The translations under genes and the position numbers were made by a program. Source: Prevotella sp. (GTDB lineage: Bacteria; Bacteroidota; Bacteroidia; Bacteroidales; Bacteroidaceae). From it: a stretch of 64,000 nt of DNA. Below, piece by piece: positions 47,447 through 55,820 of this stretch (positions are counted from its first letter, which is position 1; the number at the start of each line of letters is the position of its first letter). The stretch spans positions 310,001 through 374,000 of the forward strand of contig JAFYYV010000028.1 of NCBI GenBank assembly GCA_017557405.1, read 5' to 3'. Under the pieces are notes generated by a model that was given only the letters and a program-made list of their open reading frames with translations, was not told the origin of the DNA and ran no database searches.

Positions 47447-48157
47447 ATGACAGAAAAAGATAGAGTTGAATTGAATGGAATGAGAGTATTCCCATTCATC
47501 TCTTCAAGACAGTTACTTGATTATGTAGATGAGCACAAAGGGTTGCTCGTTGCTGTTAATGCTGAAAAAGTGATGAAAGCAACGGAAGAAACATGCGCCA
47601 TTGTCAACAATAATATTGGATATGCTGATGGCGCTGGTGTGATGGTTGCCATGCACAAAAAAGGGCATCCCGAAGCTGTTAGAATTGCAGGTTGTGACCT
47701 TTGGCTTGATATTATAAAAGAATGTCATCATGAAAAGACATTTTATCTTATTGGTGGGAAACAAGATGTTATTGATGATACGGTAATAAAACTCCGGTCT
47801 GAATATAGTGATATTAGAATTCTTGGGTATCGTAATGGCTATATTAATAATGAGATAGAACGGAATGAGCTTATTGATGATGTGACTGAAAAGAAACCTG
47901 ACATTATATATGTAGCCATGGGCTCTCCCGTTCAAGAGTTTCTGATGGCAGATATGTTGAAAAAACACCCTGCTATTTACCAAGGGTTAGGGGGGAGTTT
48001 TGATGTATTCACGGGAAGGGTAAAGCGAGCACCGATTTGGTGGCAAAAACATAATATTGAGTTTTTATATAGATTCTTAAGGCAACCACAAAGATATAAA
48101 AGAGAATATTATCGTCTTAAATTCTTGGTTTGGATGTTATTTGGCAAATTTAAATAG
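47447..48157 (+). CDS. WecG/TagA/CpsF glycosyltransferase (GT26), copy 1
   Basis: This membrane-associated glycosyltransferase is 236 aa. GT26 enzymes transfer ManNAc or ManNAcA to undecaprenyl-PP-GlcNAc, the second step of repeat-unit assembly (family knowledge). Signatures are VAVNAEKVMKAT, NIGYADGAGVMVAMHKKG, TFYLIGGKQDVIDDTV, PDIIYVAMGSPVQE and QGLGGSFDVFTGRVKRAPIW, with the basic, tyrosine-rich end (LYRFLRQPQRYKREYYRL) that docks on the membrane. It lies between wecC and wecB, so ManNAcA is the natural donor. A second, different GT26 follows wecB. Confidence 0.93.
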   Translation: MTEKDRVELNGMRVFPFISSRQLLDYVDEHKGLLVAVNAEKVMKATEETCAIVNNNIGYADGAGVMVAMHKKGHPEAVRIAGCDLWLDIIKECHHEKTFYLIGGKQDVIDDTVIKLRSEYSDIRILGYRNGYINNEIERNELIDDVTEKKPDIIYVAMGSPVQEFLMADMLKKHPAIYQGLGGSFDVFTGRVKRAPIWWQKHNIEFLYRFLRQPQRYKREYYRLKFLVWMLFGKFK

Positions 48158-48165
48158 AATGAATA

Positions 48166-49317
48166 ATGAAAAAAGTAATGCTCGTTTTTGGAACACGCCC
48201 TGAAGCCATCAAAATGGCTCCACTTGTCAAAGCATTCCAGAAAGACTCAATAAATTTTAGAACAATTGTTTGTGTTACTGGGCAACATCGTGAGATGTTG
48301 GATCAAGTTCTTCATATTTTTGAAATAACTCCTGATTATGATTTAAATATTATGAAGAAAGGTCAAGATTTGTATGATATCACAGCACGTGTTCTGACTG
48401 GAATGAGAGATGTTTTGAATGAAGTAAAACCTGATGTCGTATTGGTTCATGGAGATACTACTACCTCGTCGGCTGCAGCTTTGGCGGCATTTTATCAACA
48501 AATCCCTGTAGGACATGTTGAAGCAGGATTAAGAACACATAATATTTATAGTCCTTGGCCAGAAGAAATGAACCGTCAGATAACTGGACGTATAGCAACG
48601 TTTAACTTTGCACCTACAAGTCTTTCAGAAAAGAACCTTAAAGAGGAAATGGCGCATGGTCAAATAATTGTAACAGGCAATACTGTTATTGATGCTCTTC
48701 ATTGGGTCGTTAACAAATTGAGAAGTGATGCTGCGCTTGCCAGTAAACAGGTTCAGGCGCTTGCAGAAGCGGGATATGATGTTAACCGTCTAAAAAAAGG
48801 TAGAAAACTAGTCCTCATCACTGGCCATCGTCGAGAAAACTTTGGTGAAGGGTTTATTAATATGGTGACAGCCATTAAGGACTTGACTAAAAAATATCCA
48901 CATGTAGATTTTGTTTATCCAATGCATTTGAATCCTAATGTTCGTAAACCAATTCATCAGATTTTTGGCGAGAATTTGGATGATTTTGGAAATATTTTCT
49001 TCATAGAGCCATTACAGTATTTGGAGTTTATCTATTTGATGGAAAAATCCAATATTGTATTAACGGATAGTGGTGGTATTCAAGAAGAAGCCCCAGGGTT
49101 GGGGAAACCTGTACTCGTTATGCGTGATACGACGGAACGTCCCGAGGCCATAAAAGCTGGTACAGTAAAATTGGTAGGAACTAATTATGATAATATTGTA
49201 AACAATGTTAGTGAGTTGTTGGATGATTCTATGGCCTATGAAAAGATGAGCAAAGCTGTTAATCCTTACGGAGATGGTAACGCGTGCCGGCGGATAGTTA
49301 AAGCGCTTATTGAATAA
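48166..49317 (+). CDS. wecB: UDP-N-acetylglucosamine 2-epimerase (non-hydrolysing)
   Basis: This enzyme converts UDP-GlcNAc to UDP-ManNAc, the substrate of WecC. The 383-aa protein shows the standard motifs: VFGTRPEAIKMAPL at the start, VLVHGDTTTSSAAALAAFY, GHVEAGLRTHN, PEEMNRQITGRIA, ITGHRRENFGEG and TDSGGIQEEAPGLGKPVLVM. Length and order are as in E. coli WecB. It is 8 bases after GT26 copy 1 and 15 before copy 2. Confidence 0.96.
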   Translation: MKKVMLVFGTRPEAIKMAPLVKAFQKDSINFRTIVCVTGQHREMLDQVLHIFEITPDYDLNIMKKGQDLYDITARVLTGMRDVLNEVKPDVVLVHGDTTTSSAAALAAFYQQIPVGHVEAGLRTHNIYSPWPEEMNRQITGRIATFNFAPTSLSEKNLKEEMAHGQIIVTGNTVIDALHWVVNKLRSDAALASKQVQALAEAGYDVNRLKKGRKLVLITGHRRENFGEGFINMVTAIKDLTKKYPHVDFVYPMHLNPNVRKPIHQIFGENLDDFGNIFFIEPLQYLEFIYLMEKSNIVLTDSGGIQEEAPGLGKPVLVMRDTTERPEAIKAGTVKLVGTNYDNIVNNVSELLDDSMAYEKMSKAVNPYGDGNACRRIVKALIE

Positions 49318-49332
49318 TCCGCTACTATACTT

Positions 49333-50067
49333 ATGGATATGTTGAATATCCACATAAATGACATTACCCAAAATGAACTGTTGAGTCAGTTCAAAGAAGG
49401 TTTTATTGTTACTCCTAATGTTGATCATCTAGTAAAACTACAAAAGGATGAGTCTTTTTATAAGACATATCAACAAGCCGATTTTGTCATATGTGACAGC
49501 AGAATTCTCTATTTCTTTTCAAAACTGCTAAAGCATTCTATACGGGAAACTATTTCTGGTAGCTCCTTTTTTCATGAATATTGTAAATATCATAAAGATA
49601 GTAATCATATTAAAATTTTCATATTAGGGGGAAAGAAAGGTGTTGCCGAGTTGGCCCAAAAAAGAATTAATGACTCTCTAAGAAATCCAATAATCATAGG
49701 AGCTCACACTCCATCTTTTCATATCGATGAAAAGGAAAGTAGACAAATAGCAGAGATTGTCAATAGAAGTGGAGCTAATGCCGTTCTTGTTGGATTGGGA
49801 GCACCTAAACAAGAAAAATGGATAGTTAAATATAAGCACTTGATGCCTCAAGTGAAAGTATGGATGGCGCTTGGGGCGACAGTGGATTTTGAGGCAGGAA
49901 CACTTAAACGAGCACCAGAGATATTTCGCTTAATGGGACTAGAATGGTTCTATCGATTCATAAAAGAACCACGTCGTCTTTTCAAACGCTATTTTGTAGA
50001 TGACATGAAATTCTTTTGGTACTTTGGAAAACAGTTGTTGGGCGTCTATAGAAATCCTTTTGAATGA
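49333..50067 (+). CDS. WecG/TagA/CpsF glycosyltransferase (GT26), copy 2
   Basis: This second GT26 enzyme of 244 aa has FIVTPNVDHLVKLQKDESFY, QADFVICDSRILYFFSKL, IFILGGKKGVAELAQ, VLVGLGAPKQEKWI and ALGATVDFEAGTLKRAPEI, then a basic C-terminus (EWFYRFIKEPRRLFKRYFVD) for membrane association. It differs clearly from copy 1, so it is not a recent duplicate. The two may use different donors or acceptors, or one may be a superseded remnant of an earlier locus version. It overlaps the next gene by 4 bases (ATGA). Confidence 0.92.
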   Translation: MDMLNIHINDITQNELLSQFKEGFIVTPNVDHLVKLQKDESFYKTYQQADFVICDSRILYFFSKLLKHSIRETISGSSFFHEYCKYHKDSNHIKIFILGGKKGVAELAQKRINDSLRNPIIIGAHTPSFHIDEKESRQIAEIVNRSGANAVLVGLGAPKQEKWIVKYKHLMPQVKVWMALGATVDFEAGTLKRAPEIFRLMGLEWFYRFIKEPRRLFKRYFVDDMKFFWYFGKQLLGVYRNPFE

Positions 50068-51056
50068 TAGCCTTTCTCTTTCATCACAATCGTTGGGATA
50101 ATCAATATTTGCTCAAGGAATTGGGTGAAGAGAATGTGAGATGCATCTATTCCACAGATTACCATCAGTGGAATATGCGCCATTGGAGACATCTTGGTGG
50201 TAGTCTAAGGGTTATCAGGCAGTCGAAGGCTGGTGATACTATCATTGCGTGGCACTATATGCAAGCTGTTTTGGCGTGGTGGATTTGTTTGTTTACCTTT
50301 AGACAAAGGAATTTTATTAGTCTAAATGTATTGCTGAAAACTGACAAAACACTGAAAAACAAATTGCATCGTTTTCTTTGTAAGAGAGCTTTTCTAGCAA
50401 AGAATTTTAAGGCAACAGTGAACTCTGAACCTTATGGATATTGGTTGAATGGTCAATTGGGCATAAATGTGCAATATACGTTATTGCGTGACGTCTATCA
50501 TGACTATTACAGTTTCCCCCAATTTGTTGAAGGCAAAAAGAAGGATATTATTTTTTGTGGAGGTGCTAGCGGTCGAAACTGGGAACTTATGTTACAAATT
50601 GTAGAGGCGATGCCAGAATGGCGTTTTTATATGACTATGCCAGGGCATGAATACAAACCTTTTATGCGTAAAATACAAGGGCGTACTCCTCCAAACGTCA
50701 TTATCGACCATGATTTGCAATATAGAGATTTCTTGTTTCGTCTCTGTCAGTCAACGTTGGTTGTATTACCATTATCAATTAATGCTCCAGCAGGTCTGAC
50801 GGTGATGTTTCAGGCTGCTGGCAATCGGCGGATGGTTATTACAAGTGATACGGCTGCCATGCGAGGGTATTTCAAGATTTCTCAGCTTTGTAGCAACGAT
50901 GTGGGTGATTGGTGTGATAGAATTAGTTATTACATGCAGCATGAGGAAGAACGTAATGCCGAGGCAGAGCGCTTCCATCAATTTGTAACCACAAAGTGTT
51001 CTGAAACTCAATATGCCCAAACTGTAAAGCAGTTGGTTGAAGAGTTTGACAGTTAG
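50064..51056 (+). CDS. Probable GT-B-type glycosyltransferase
   Basis: This 330-aa protein is without a family I can name precisely. The C-terminal half reads like a GT-B nucleotide-binding domain: KDIIFCGGASGRNWELMLQI, VLPLSINAPAGLTVMFQAAG and RRMVITSDTAAMRGYF, with a glycine-containing turn and an alpha/beta pattern typical of GT4-like enzymes. The N-terminal half is basic, with a hydrophobic membrane-contact helix (MQAVLAWWICLFTF). It is translationally coupled to GT26 copy 2. It probably adds another sugar to the growing repeat unit. Confidence 0.75.
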   Translation: MIAFLFHHNRWDNQYLLKELGEENVRCIYSTDYHQWNMRHWRHLGGSLRVIRQSKAGDTIIAWHYMQAVLAWWICLFTFRQRNFISLNVLLKTDKTLKNKLHRFLCKRAFLAKNFKATVNSEPYGYWLNGQLGINVQYTLLRDVYHDYYSFPQFVEGKKKDIIFCGGASGRNWELMLQIVEAMPEWRFYMTMPGHEYKPFMRKIQGRTPPNVIIDHDLQYRDFLFRLCQSTLVVLPLSINAPAGLTVMFQAAGNRRMVITSDTAAMRGYFKISQLCSNDVGDWCDRISYYMQHEEERNAEAERFHQFVTTKCSETQYAQTVKQLVEEFDS

Positions 51057-51099
51057 CTTATATTTAGTAATTTAGAAAAACCGTTATTTAGGAAATTGA

Positions 51100-52248
51100 A
51101 TGGAGTTTAAATATCATATTTTCTCTCCTTACCGTGTTTGTCCACTTGGTGCTCACGTTGACCATCAGCATGGGTTGGTAACAGGTTTCGCGATTAATAA
51201 GGGAGTGGACCTGTGGTTTAATATCAATGAGACAGGGAAGGTGAATTTGACATCCCGCACTTTTGAGGGGGATGTGTGTTTTGATATTTCCGCTCCCTCT
51301 CAAGTGAAGGAGAAGCAATGGGGTGATTATGCTCGTGGTGCGAAATATGCTTTGAGGAAACGATTTGAGTTGACAAAAGGCATTGAGGGCGTGATTCAAG
51401 GGAGTCTTCCTGTTGGAGGGCTTTCTTCGAGTGCTGCGGTGTTGATAGCATACGTGATGGCATTTGCAAAAGCTAATGGAATCACGTTGAAACCATTTGA
51501 GGTGGCTCAGATTGCATCGGAAGCTGAGCGTGAATATATTGGATTGAACAATGGACTTCTTGACCAAGCGTGTATTGCATTGGGAAAGAAAGACGGATTG
51601 CTGTTTTTGGATTGCGATAGCAATGAATATAGGATTATCAAGAAGAATCCTGAAATGCCGGAATTTGAGATTGGCGTGTTCTTTTCTGGGTTGACAAGAA
51701 ATCTGGTGAATAGCGATTATAATCTTCGTGTTTATGAGTGCAAGACGGCCGCATGGAACATGTTGGCATATATGGATCAGCCATTGAAGACATTTGACAA
51801 GACATTCTTGCGTGATATTCCAAAAGCAACATACGACAAAACAAAGATAGCTATGCCACAACGTTTTGCACGTAGGGCAGAGCATTTCTATAGCGAGTAT
51901 CGTCGTGTACGACAAGGTGTCACAGCATGGGAAACGGGAAATCTGAAGTTGTTTGGCAAGTTGTCGTTTGACTCTTGCGAATCAAGCATTCATAATTATG
52001 AGTGTGGAAGTCCGGAACTCATTGCCATTTATGAGATCATGCGTGAATTGCCAGGCATTTGGGGTGGACGTTTTTCGGGTGCTGGTTTTAAAGGTGCTTG
52101 TATCGCAATAGTGGATCCTGCCTACAAAGAAGAGATAGAGAAGGAATTGACTAAACGCTATTTGGAGCAGTTCCCCGAATATGAAAACACCTTCAAGTGT
52201 CATTTTGTCAAACCAGATGATGGTGCCAGATTTGTAGACCCTCTCTGA
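51100..52248 (+). CDS. GHMP-family sugar kinase, galacturonokinase-like
   Basis: This cytoplasmic sugar-1-kinase of 382 aa is in the galactokinase branch of the GHMP family. Motif 1 is SPYRVCPLGAHVDHQHG (9-25); it departs from the usual GR-NLIGEHTDY of galactokinases and recalls plant galacturonokinase (from memory). Motif 2, the ATP loop, is LPVGGLSSSAAVLIAYV; motif 3 is GRFSGAGFKGACIAI. If it makes galacturonate-1-phosphate, the nucleotidyltransferase two genes on could give UDP-GalA (inference). Composition rises in GC here relative to the AT-rich core of the locus. The DUF559 element has settled between this gene and the nucleotidyltransferase. Confidence 0.82.
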   Translation: MEFKYHIFSPYRVCPLGAHVDHQHGLVTGFAINKGVDLWFNINETGKVNLTSRTFEGDVCFDISAPSQVKEKQWGDYARGAKYALRKRFELTKGIEGVIQGSLPVGGLSSSAAVLIAYVMAFAKANGITLKPFEVAQIASEAEREYIGLNNGLLDQACIALGKKDGLLFLDCDSNEYRIIKKNPEMPEFEIGVFFSGLTRNLVNSDYNLRVYECKTAAWNMLAYMDQPLKTFDKTFLRDIPKATYDKTKIAMPQRFARRAEHFYSEYRRVRQGVTAWETGNLKLFGKLSFDSCESSIHNYECGSPELIAIYEIMRELPGIWGGRFSGAGFKGACIAIVDPAYKEEIEKELTKRYLEQFPEYENTFKCHFVKPDDGARFVDPL

Positions 52249-52306
52249 CTCCCCCTGTTTAGGGGGAGAAAAAACACCCTTCTAGCTCCCCTTTGTTTAG
52301 GTGGAG
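52249..52306 (+). repeat. Palindromes upstream of the DUF559 gene
   Basis: CTCCCCCT-GTTT-AGGGGGAG is a perfect 8-bp stem with a 4-base loop at 52249-52268, starting one base after the kinase stop codon. A second, imperfect copy (CTCCCCTTTGTTTAGGTGGAG) lies at 52285-52305. Both have a GTTT loop. Confidence 0.85.
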
Positions 52307-52325
52307 AACCTTAAATAGATAGAGC

Positions 52326-52706
52326 ATGAAGAGGCAGTGGATGACTGCAGATCCTATTGAATATGAATTGCTAAAAGCAAATGCTCGAAGCAATCGTAAA
52401 AGCATGACTGAAGCGGAAAGTTCCTTCTGGTCAATGGTTAAGGGGAATGCTCTTGGAGAAAGATGTCTTAGGCAGCATGTTATTGGTGATTATATTGTTG
52501 ACTTCATATTCAGAAAGAGTAAGCTCGTCGTTGAAATAGACGGAGAGTATCATGAATCCCAAGAGCAACAATTATCAGACACTATTCGTTCTGAATACTT
52601 AGAGAGTATGGGTTGTCAAGTGATTCGATTCACAAATGAACAAGTTCTCTTTAACCCAGAATATGTTATAAGTAAATTAAAAGTCTCCCTAAACAGGGAG
52701 ATTTAG
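52326..52706 (+). CDS. DUF559-family (Vsr-like) putative endonuclease flanked by palindromes
   Basis: This 126-aa protein is of the DUF559 family, which has the PD-(D/E)xK/very-short-patch-repair nuclease fold. Candidate active-site residues are Glu31 in TEAESSFW, Asp59 in GDYIVDF, and Glu70 with Asp72 in KLVVEIDGEYH. The C-terminal GCQVIRFTNEQVL is typical. The function of the family is not established to my knowledge. The gene interrupts an otherwise tight run of sugar genes, and its last codons (SLNREI and stop) lie within a palindrome whose loop (AAAC) is the reverse complement of the upstream loop (GTTT). It therefore looks like a unit with inverted-repeat ends. Confidence 0.88.
   Translation: MKRQWMTADPIEYELLKANARSNRKSMTEAESSFWSMVKGNALGERCLRQHVIGDYIVDFIFRKSKLVVEIDGEYHESQEQQLSDTIRSEYLESMGCQVIRFTNEQVLFNPEYVISKLKVSLNREI
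52684..52701 (-). repeat. Palindrome at the 3' end of the DUF559 gene
   Basis: TCTCCCT-AAAC-AGGGAGA, a 7-bp stem with a 4-base loop, lies inside the final codons of the DUF559 gene. It is in the opposite orientation to the upstream copies. Confidence 0.85.
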
Positions 52707-52713
52707 TGGGTCT

Positions 52714-53445
52714 ATGAAGAACATCATTATTGCAGCAGGTTACGCTACACGTCTGTATCCGTTGACAGAGAATTTTCCCAAGCCTTTGTTGAAGGTGGGA
52801 AACAAATCGATACTAGAACGGATGTTCGATGATAATGATGGAATCGAGGATGTAGACGAGCATATCATAGTTACCAATCACAAATTCGCCCATTGTTTTG
52901 AGGAATGGAAACAAGAGATACGCTACACAAAGCCTATACGGATTGTGGATGATGGAACAACCACTAACGAAGGGCGTTTGGGAGCTGTGCGCGACTTGTT
53001 GTTGGCAATAGAACAATTCCAAGTTGATGATGACATCATGGTGTTGGCTGCTGATAACATTCTTGATTTCTCATTCAAGGGATTTGTGGATTTCTTCAAG
53101 GAGAAACAAACATCGGTCATCATGTGTCATTATGAACCAGAATTGAAACGCTTGCAGAGAACGGGCGTGATTGCGGTTGATAATGATTGGCGTGTGTTGC
53201 AGATGCAGGAGAAACCCCAGGAGCCAGTTTCCCATTGGGCAGTTCCACCTTTTTATATATATGCGAAGGAAGACTTACCTCTCATCAAGGATTGCATGAA
53301 TCACGGGTGTGGTTTTGATGCACCAGGCAATCTGGCTCATTATCTGGTGGACAAGACAACCGTTCATGCTTGGCAGATGCCTGGACATCGTTTCGATATT
53401 GGTTCGATGGACAGTTATCGGGAGGCACAAGAATTATTCAAATAA
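52714..53445 (+). CDS. Sugar-phosphate nucleotidyltransferase
   Basis: This 243-aa enzyme joins a sugar-1-phosphate to a nucleoside monophosphate. The N-terminus IIIAAGYATRLYPLTENFPKP is the GxGxRLxPLT-type loop in a slightly changed form (AAGYATRLYPLT). KPLLKVGNKSILERM holds the phosphate-binding Lys, and VLAADNILDF the metal-binding Asp. The C-terminal HRFDIGSMDSYREAQELF is typical of hexose-1-phosphate transferases. It probably acted next to the GHMP kinase before the DUF559 unit came between them. The nucleotide and sugar are not readable; uronate-1-phosphate is a reasonable guess. Confidence 0.87.
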   Translation: MKNIIIAAGYATRLYPLTENFPKPLLKVGNKSILERMFDDNDGIEDVDEHIIVTNHKFAHCFEEWKQEIRYTKPIRIVDDGTTTNEGRLGAVRDLLLAIEQFQVDDDIMVLAADNILDFSFKGFVDFFKEKQTSVIMCHYEPELKRLQRTGVIAVDNDWRVLQMQEKPQEPVSHWAVPPFYIYAKEDLPLIKDCMNHGCGFDAPGNLAHYLVDKTTVHAWQMPGHRFDIGSMDSYREAQELFK

Positions 53446-53458
53446 AAGAATTGAGAAG

Positions 53459-54496
53459 ATGAAGATATTAGTTACAGGTGCTGCAGGATTCATTGCTTCC
53501 AAGATATCCTATTTGTTGGCAGAGCGTGGCGATGAAGTAGTTGGCATTGATAACATCAACGATTATTATGATGTCAGGTTGAAATATGGGCGACTTCATG
53601 AGTTGGGAATAGATGCCGACCTCAATGAATATGAATGGAATAAGGAATATCAAAGCTCGAGGTTTCCCAATCTTCGTTTCATCAGGATGGGATTGGAAGA
53701 CAAAGAATCCATTGATGCGTTGTTCGCAAAGGAGAAGTTCGACAAGGTCATCAATCTGGCTGCTCAGGCAGGTGTGCGTTATTCCATTACCAATCCGTAT
53801 GCCTATTTGACCAGCAATCTCGTTGGTTTCTTGAACATACTTGAAGCTTGCAGAAACAATCCTGTCAAGCATCTATTGTTTGCTTCGTCGAGTTCTGTTT
53901 ATGGATTGAACACCAAAGCTCCATTCTCAGAAGACGACAAGGTTGATTCGCCAGTGAGCCTTTATGCAGCCAGCAAGAAGTCGAATGAACTGATGGCTCA
54001 TAGTTATAGCAAGTTGTACGGAATACCAGCCACTGGGTTGCGATATTTCACGGTGTATGGTCCTTGGGGGCGTCCTGATATGGCTCCGATGCTTTTTGCG
54101 AGTGCCATTTCGAACGGGAAACCCATCAATGTGTTCAATAATGGCGATATGATTCGCGATTTCACATATATCGATGACATCGCGTTTGGTTCCATACAAT
54201 GCTTGGACAAAGCACCTGAAGCAGATAAATGTCCTAATCAGGTGCCGTTCAGGGTTTATAATATCGGATGCTCCAATCCTGTCAAGTTGTTGGATTTCAT
54301 CAATGAAATAGAGATGGCTCTTGGAAAGAAGGCAGAGATGGTGATGAAGCCGATGCAACCGGGCGATGTCTATATGACCAACGCCGATACTACGAAGTTG
54401 GAGACAGAGATTGGTTACAAGCCCAAAGTTAATTTGCACGAGGGTATTACTCGTTTCATTGAGTGGTACAAATCGGACAAGAATCCATTGAAGTAA
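53459..54496 (+). CDS. NAD-dependent epimerase, UDP-glucuronate 4-epimerase-like
   Basis: This extended SDR enzyme is 345 aa from the ATG at 53459; the longer frame from 53309 is an artefact through the previous gene. GAAGFIA (7-13) binds NAD. Typical UDP-GlcA 4-epimerase stretches are DNINDYYDVRLKYGRL, NLAAQAGVRYSITNPYAY, SSSVYGLNTKAPFSE and the catalytic YAASKKSNELMAHSY. FTVYGPWGRPDMAP and RDFTYIDDIA complete it. It would convert the UDP-GlcA made by Ugd into UDP-GalA. It ends on the start codon of the next gene (TAATG). Confidence 0.9.
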   Translation: MKILVTGAAGFIASKISYLLAERGDEVVGIDNINDYYDVRLKYGRLHELGIDADLNEYEWNKEYQSSRFPNLRFIRMGLEDKESIDALFAKEKFDKVINLAAQAGVRYSITNPYAYLTSNLVGFLNILEACRNNPVKHLLFASSSSVYGLNTKAPFSEDDKVDSPVSLYAASKKSNELMAHSYSKLYGIPATGLRYFTVYGPWGRPDMAPMLFASAISNGKPINVFNNGDMIRDFTYIDDIAFGSIQCLDKAPEADKCPNQVPFRVYNIGCSNPVKLLDFINEIEMALGKKAEMVMKPMQPGDVYMTNADTTKLETEIGYKPKVNLHEGITRFIEWYKSDKNPLK

Positions 54497-55629
54497 TGTC
54501 TATTATAGATAATCCCTTTTTAGATTTCGTCAGATTCAGCCTTCATGATAACGCCGAGATTCCACGCTCGGCGTTTCATGTTTCATGGAATGAAATGCTT
54601 GAGACAGCCAAGAAACAGTCGATAGTGGGCGTTTGTTGGCAAGGCATTCAAAGGCTTGGTGGAATGTCTGAAAACAAACCTACGGATGATGACGTGATGG
54701 AATGGATGGGGGAAGCCAGGAAGACGGAGAAACGAAACAAAACTGTCAGCGAGCGTGCGGCTTGGGTGTATGGGAATTTCAAGACAGAGGGATTCAATGC
54801 CTGCGTGTTGAAAGGGCAGGGCAATGCTTTGCTTTATCCCAATGTGCTCATGCGTACTCCTGGAGACATTGATGTGTGGGTCATTCCCCAAACATACAAG
54901 AAGGGAGGCGATTACGAAGAATGCATTCATAAGACAATCAAATATTGTAAGGAACTGAAACCGAATGCGCGAGCCGTTTATCATCACATCGATTTCAGAA
55001 AGGCTGGCGATGTTGAGGTTGAAGTGCATTATCGTCCTTCGTGGATGAATAATCCCATCAACAACCGACGAATTCAACAATGGTTCTTGGAGCATGCGGA
55101 GGAATGTATGACTAACGAAACGATTTCCGTGAATGGAAACACGTTGACTTCTGGTTATGCAGTTCCTACGTGGGAATTCAACGTGGTGTTCCAATTGTCG
55201 CATATCTTCAAGCATCTGCTTCAAGAGGGAATTGGACTTCGCCAGTTGATTGATTATTATTATCTGCTTTGCAATCGCCCTGATGATTTATCTGTCGAAA
55301 ACATCGCAAAAACCATTCAGCATCTTGGGCTTTCACCCATTGCAGGAGCTGTGATGTGGATTATGGAGAACGTCTTAGGTTTGGAAGAACGTTTCTTGGT
55401 GTATGAACCGAATCGAAAGACAGGCCTCTTCATGCTGAACGAGGTGGTGGAGTCGGGTAATTTTGGAAAGTTCGATGAGCGCAAGATGAGTGGACATTAT
55501 CGTTCACCCATCATGAAAAACCTTCAACGACTTGTGCGCGATGTGCGGATGGTGGGATATTTCCCGTCAGAATGCCTTTGCGAACCTTGGTTCCGAGTAT
55601 ATCATTATTTGTGGCGGAGGCGACATTGA
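54496..55629 (+). CDS. Nucleotidyltransferase-fold family protein (NTP_transf_5-like)
   Basis: This 377-aa protein starts at the ATG at 54496 that overlaps the previous stop. CVLKGQGNALLYPNVLMRTP followed by GDIDVWV is the polymerase-beta-like G-x-D-x-D core of the family, and VEVEVHYRPSWM supplies the third acidic residue. The C-terminal half is helical (FQLSHIFKHLLQEGIGLRQL). Family members are common at the ends of Bacteroidetes polysaccharide loci, but their substrates are unknown to me. It is the last gene of the locus, 25 bases before the strong terminator at 55655. Confidence 0.82.
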   Translation: MSIIDNPFLDFVRFSLHDNAEIPRSAFHVSWNEMLETAKKQSIVGVCWQGIQRLGGMSENKPTDDDVMEWMGEARKTEKRNKTVSERAAWVYGNFKTEGFNACVLKGQGNALLYPNVLMRTPGDIDVWVIPQTYKKGGDYEECIHKTIKYCKELKPNARAVYHHIDFRKAGDVEVEVHYRPSWMNNPINNRRIQQWFLEHAEECMTNETISVNGNTLTSGYAVPTWEFNVVFQLSHIFKHLLQEGIGLRQLIDYYYLLCNRPDDLSVENIAKTIQHLGLSPIAGAVMWIMENVLGLEERFLVYEPNRKTGLFMLNEVVESGNFGKFDERKMSGHYRSPIMKNLQRLVRDVRMVGYFPSECLCEPWFRVYHYLWRRRH

Positions 55630-55654
55630 CGTTCATCTTTAGATAGAAAGCTAA

Positions 55655-55689
55655 AGCGGCATTTGGAAGATACCAAGTGCCGCTTTTTT
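55655..55689 (+). terminator. Terminator of the polysaccharide locus
   Basis: AGCGGCATTTGG (655-666) pairs with CCAAGTGCCGCT (673-684), with one G-T pair and a 6-base loop, followed by TTTTT. It is a textbook rho-independent terminator. Confidence 0.92.
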
Positions 55690-55696
55690 GTTGGTT

Positions 55697-55784
55697 TTGT
55701 CAAAGACCATAAATGAGCTTGTCAAAGCTATGGAATGAGGCGGTCAAAGCTATGCAATGACACGGTCAAAGCTATGCAATGACA
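55697..55784 (+). repeat. 22-bp tandem repeat array, locus 4 (4 units)
   Basis: Units start at 55697, 55719, 55741 and 55763. The first has the ACCATAAATGAGC tail; the others read GTCAAAGCTATGnAATGA. The unit order (one ACCA-type, then CTATG-type) repeats that of locus 2. The array lies between the locus terminator and the end of the convergent nudC-like gene. Confidence 0.9.
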
Positions 55785-55820
55785 AAGCCATTTGCCCACA
55801 ATGAGAACTCAATTCGTAAG

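Noticed and set aside
53309..53458. 50-residue N-terminal extension of the epimerase
   Set aside because: It overlaps the nucleotidyltransferase gene in another frame; the Rossmann motif begins right after the ATG at 53459, as usual for the family.
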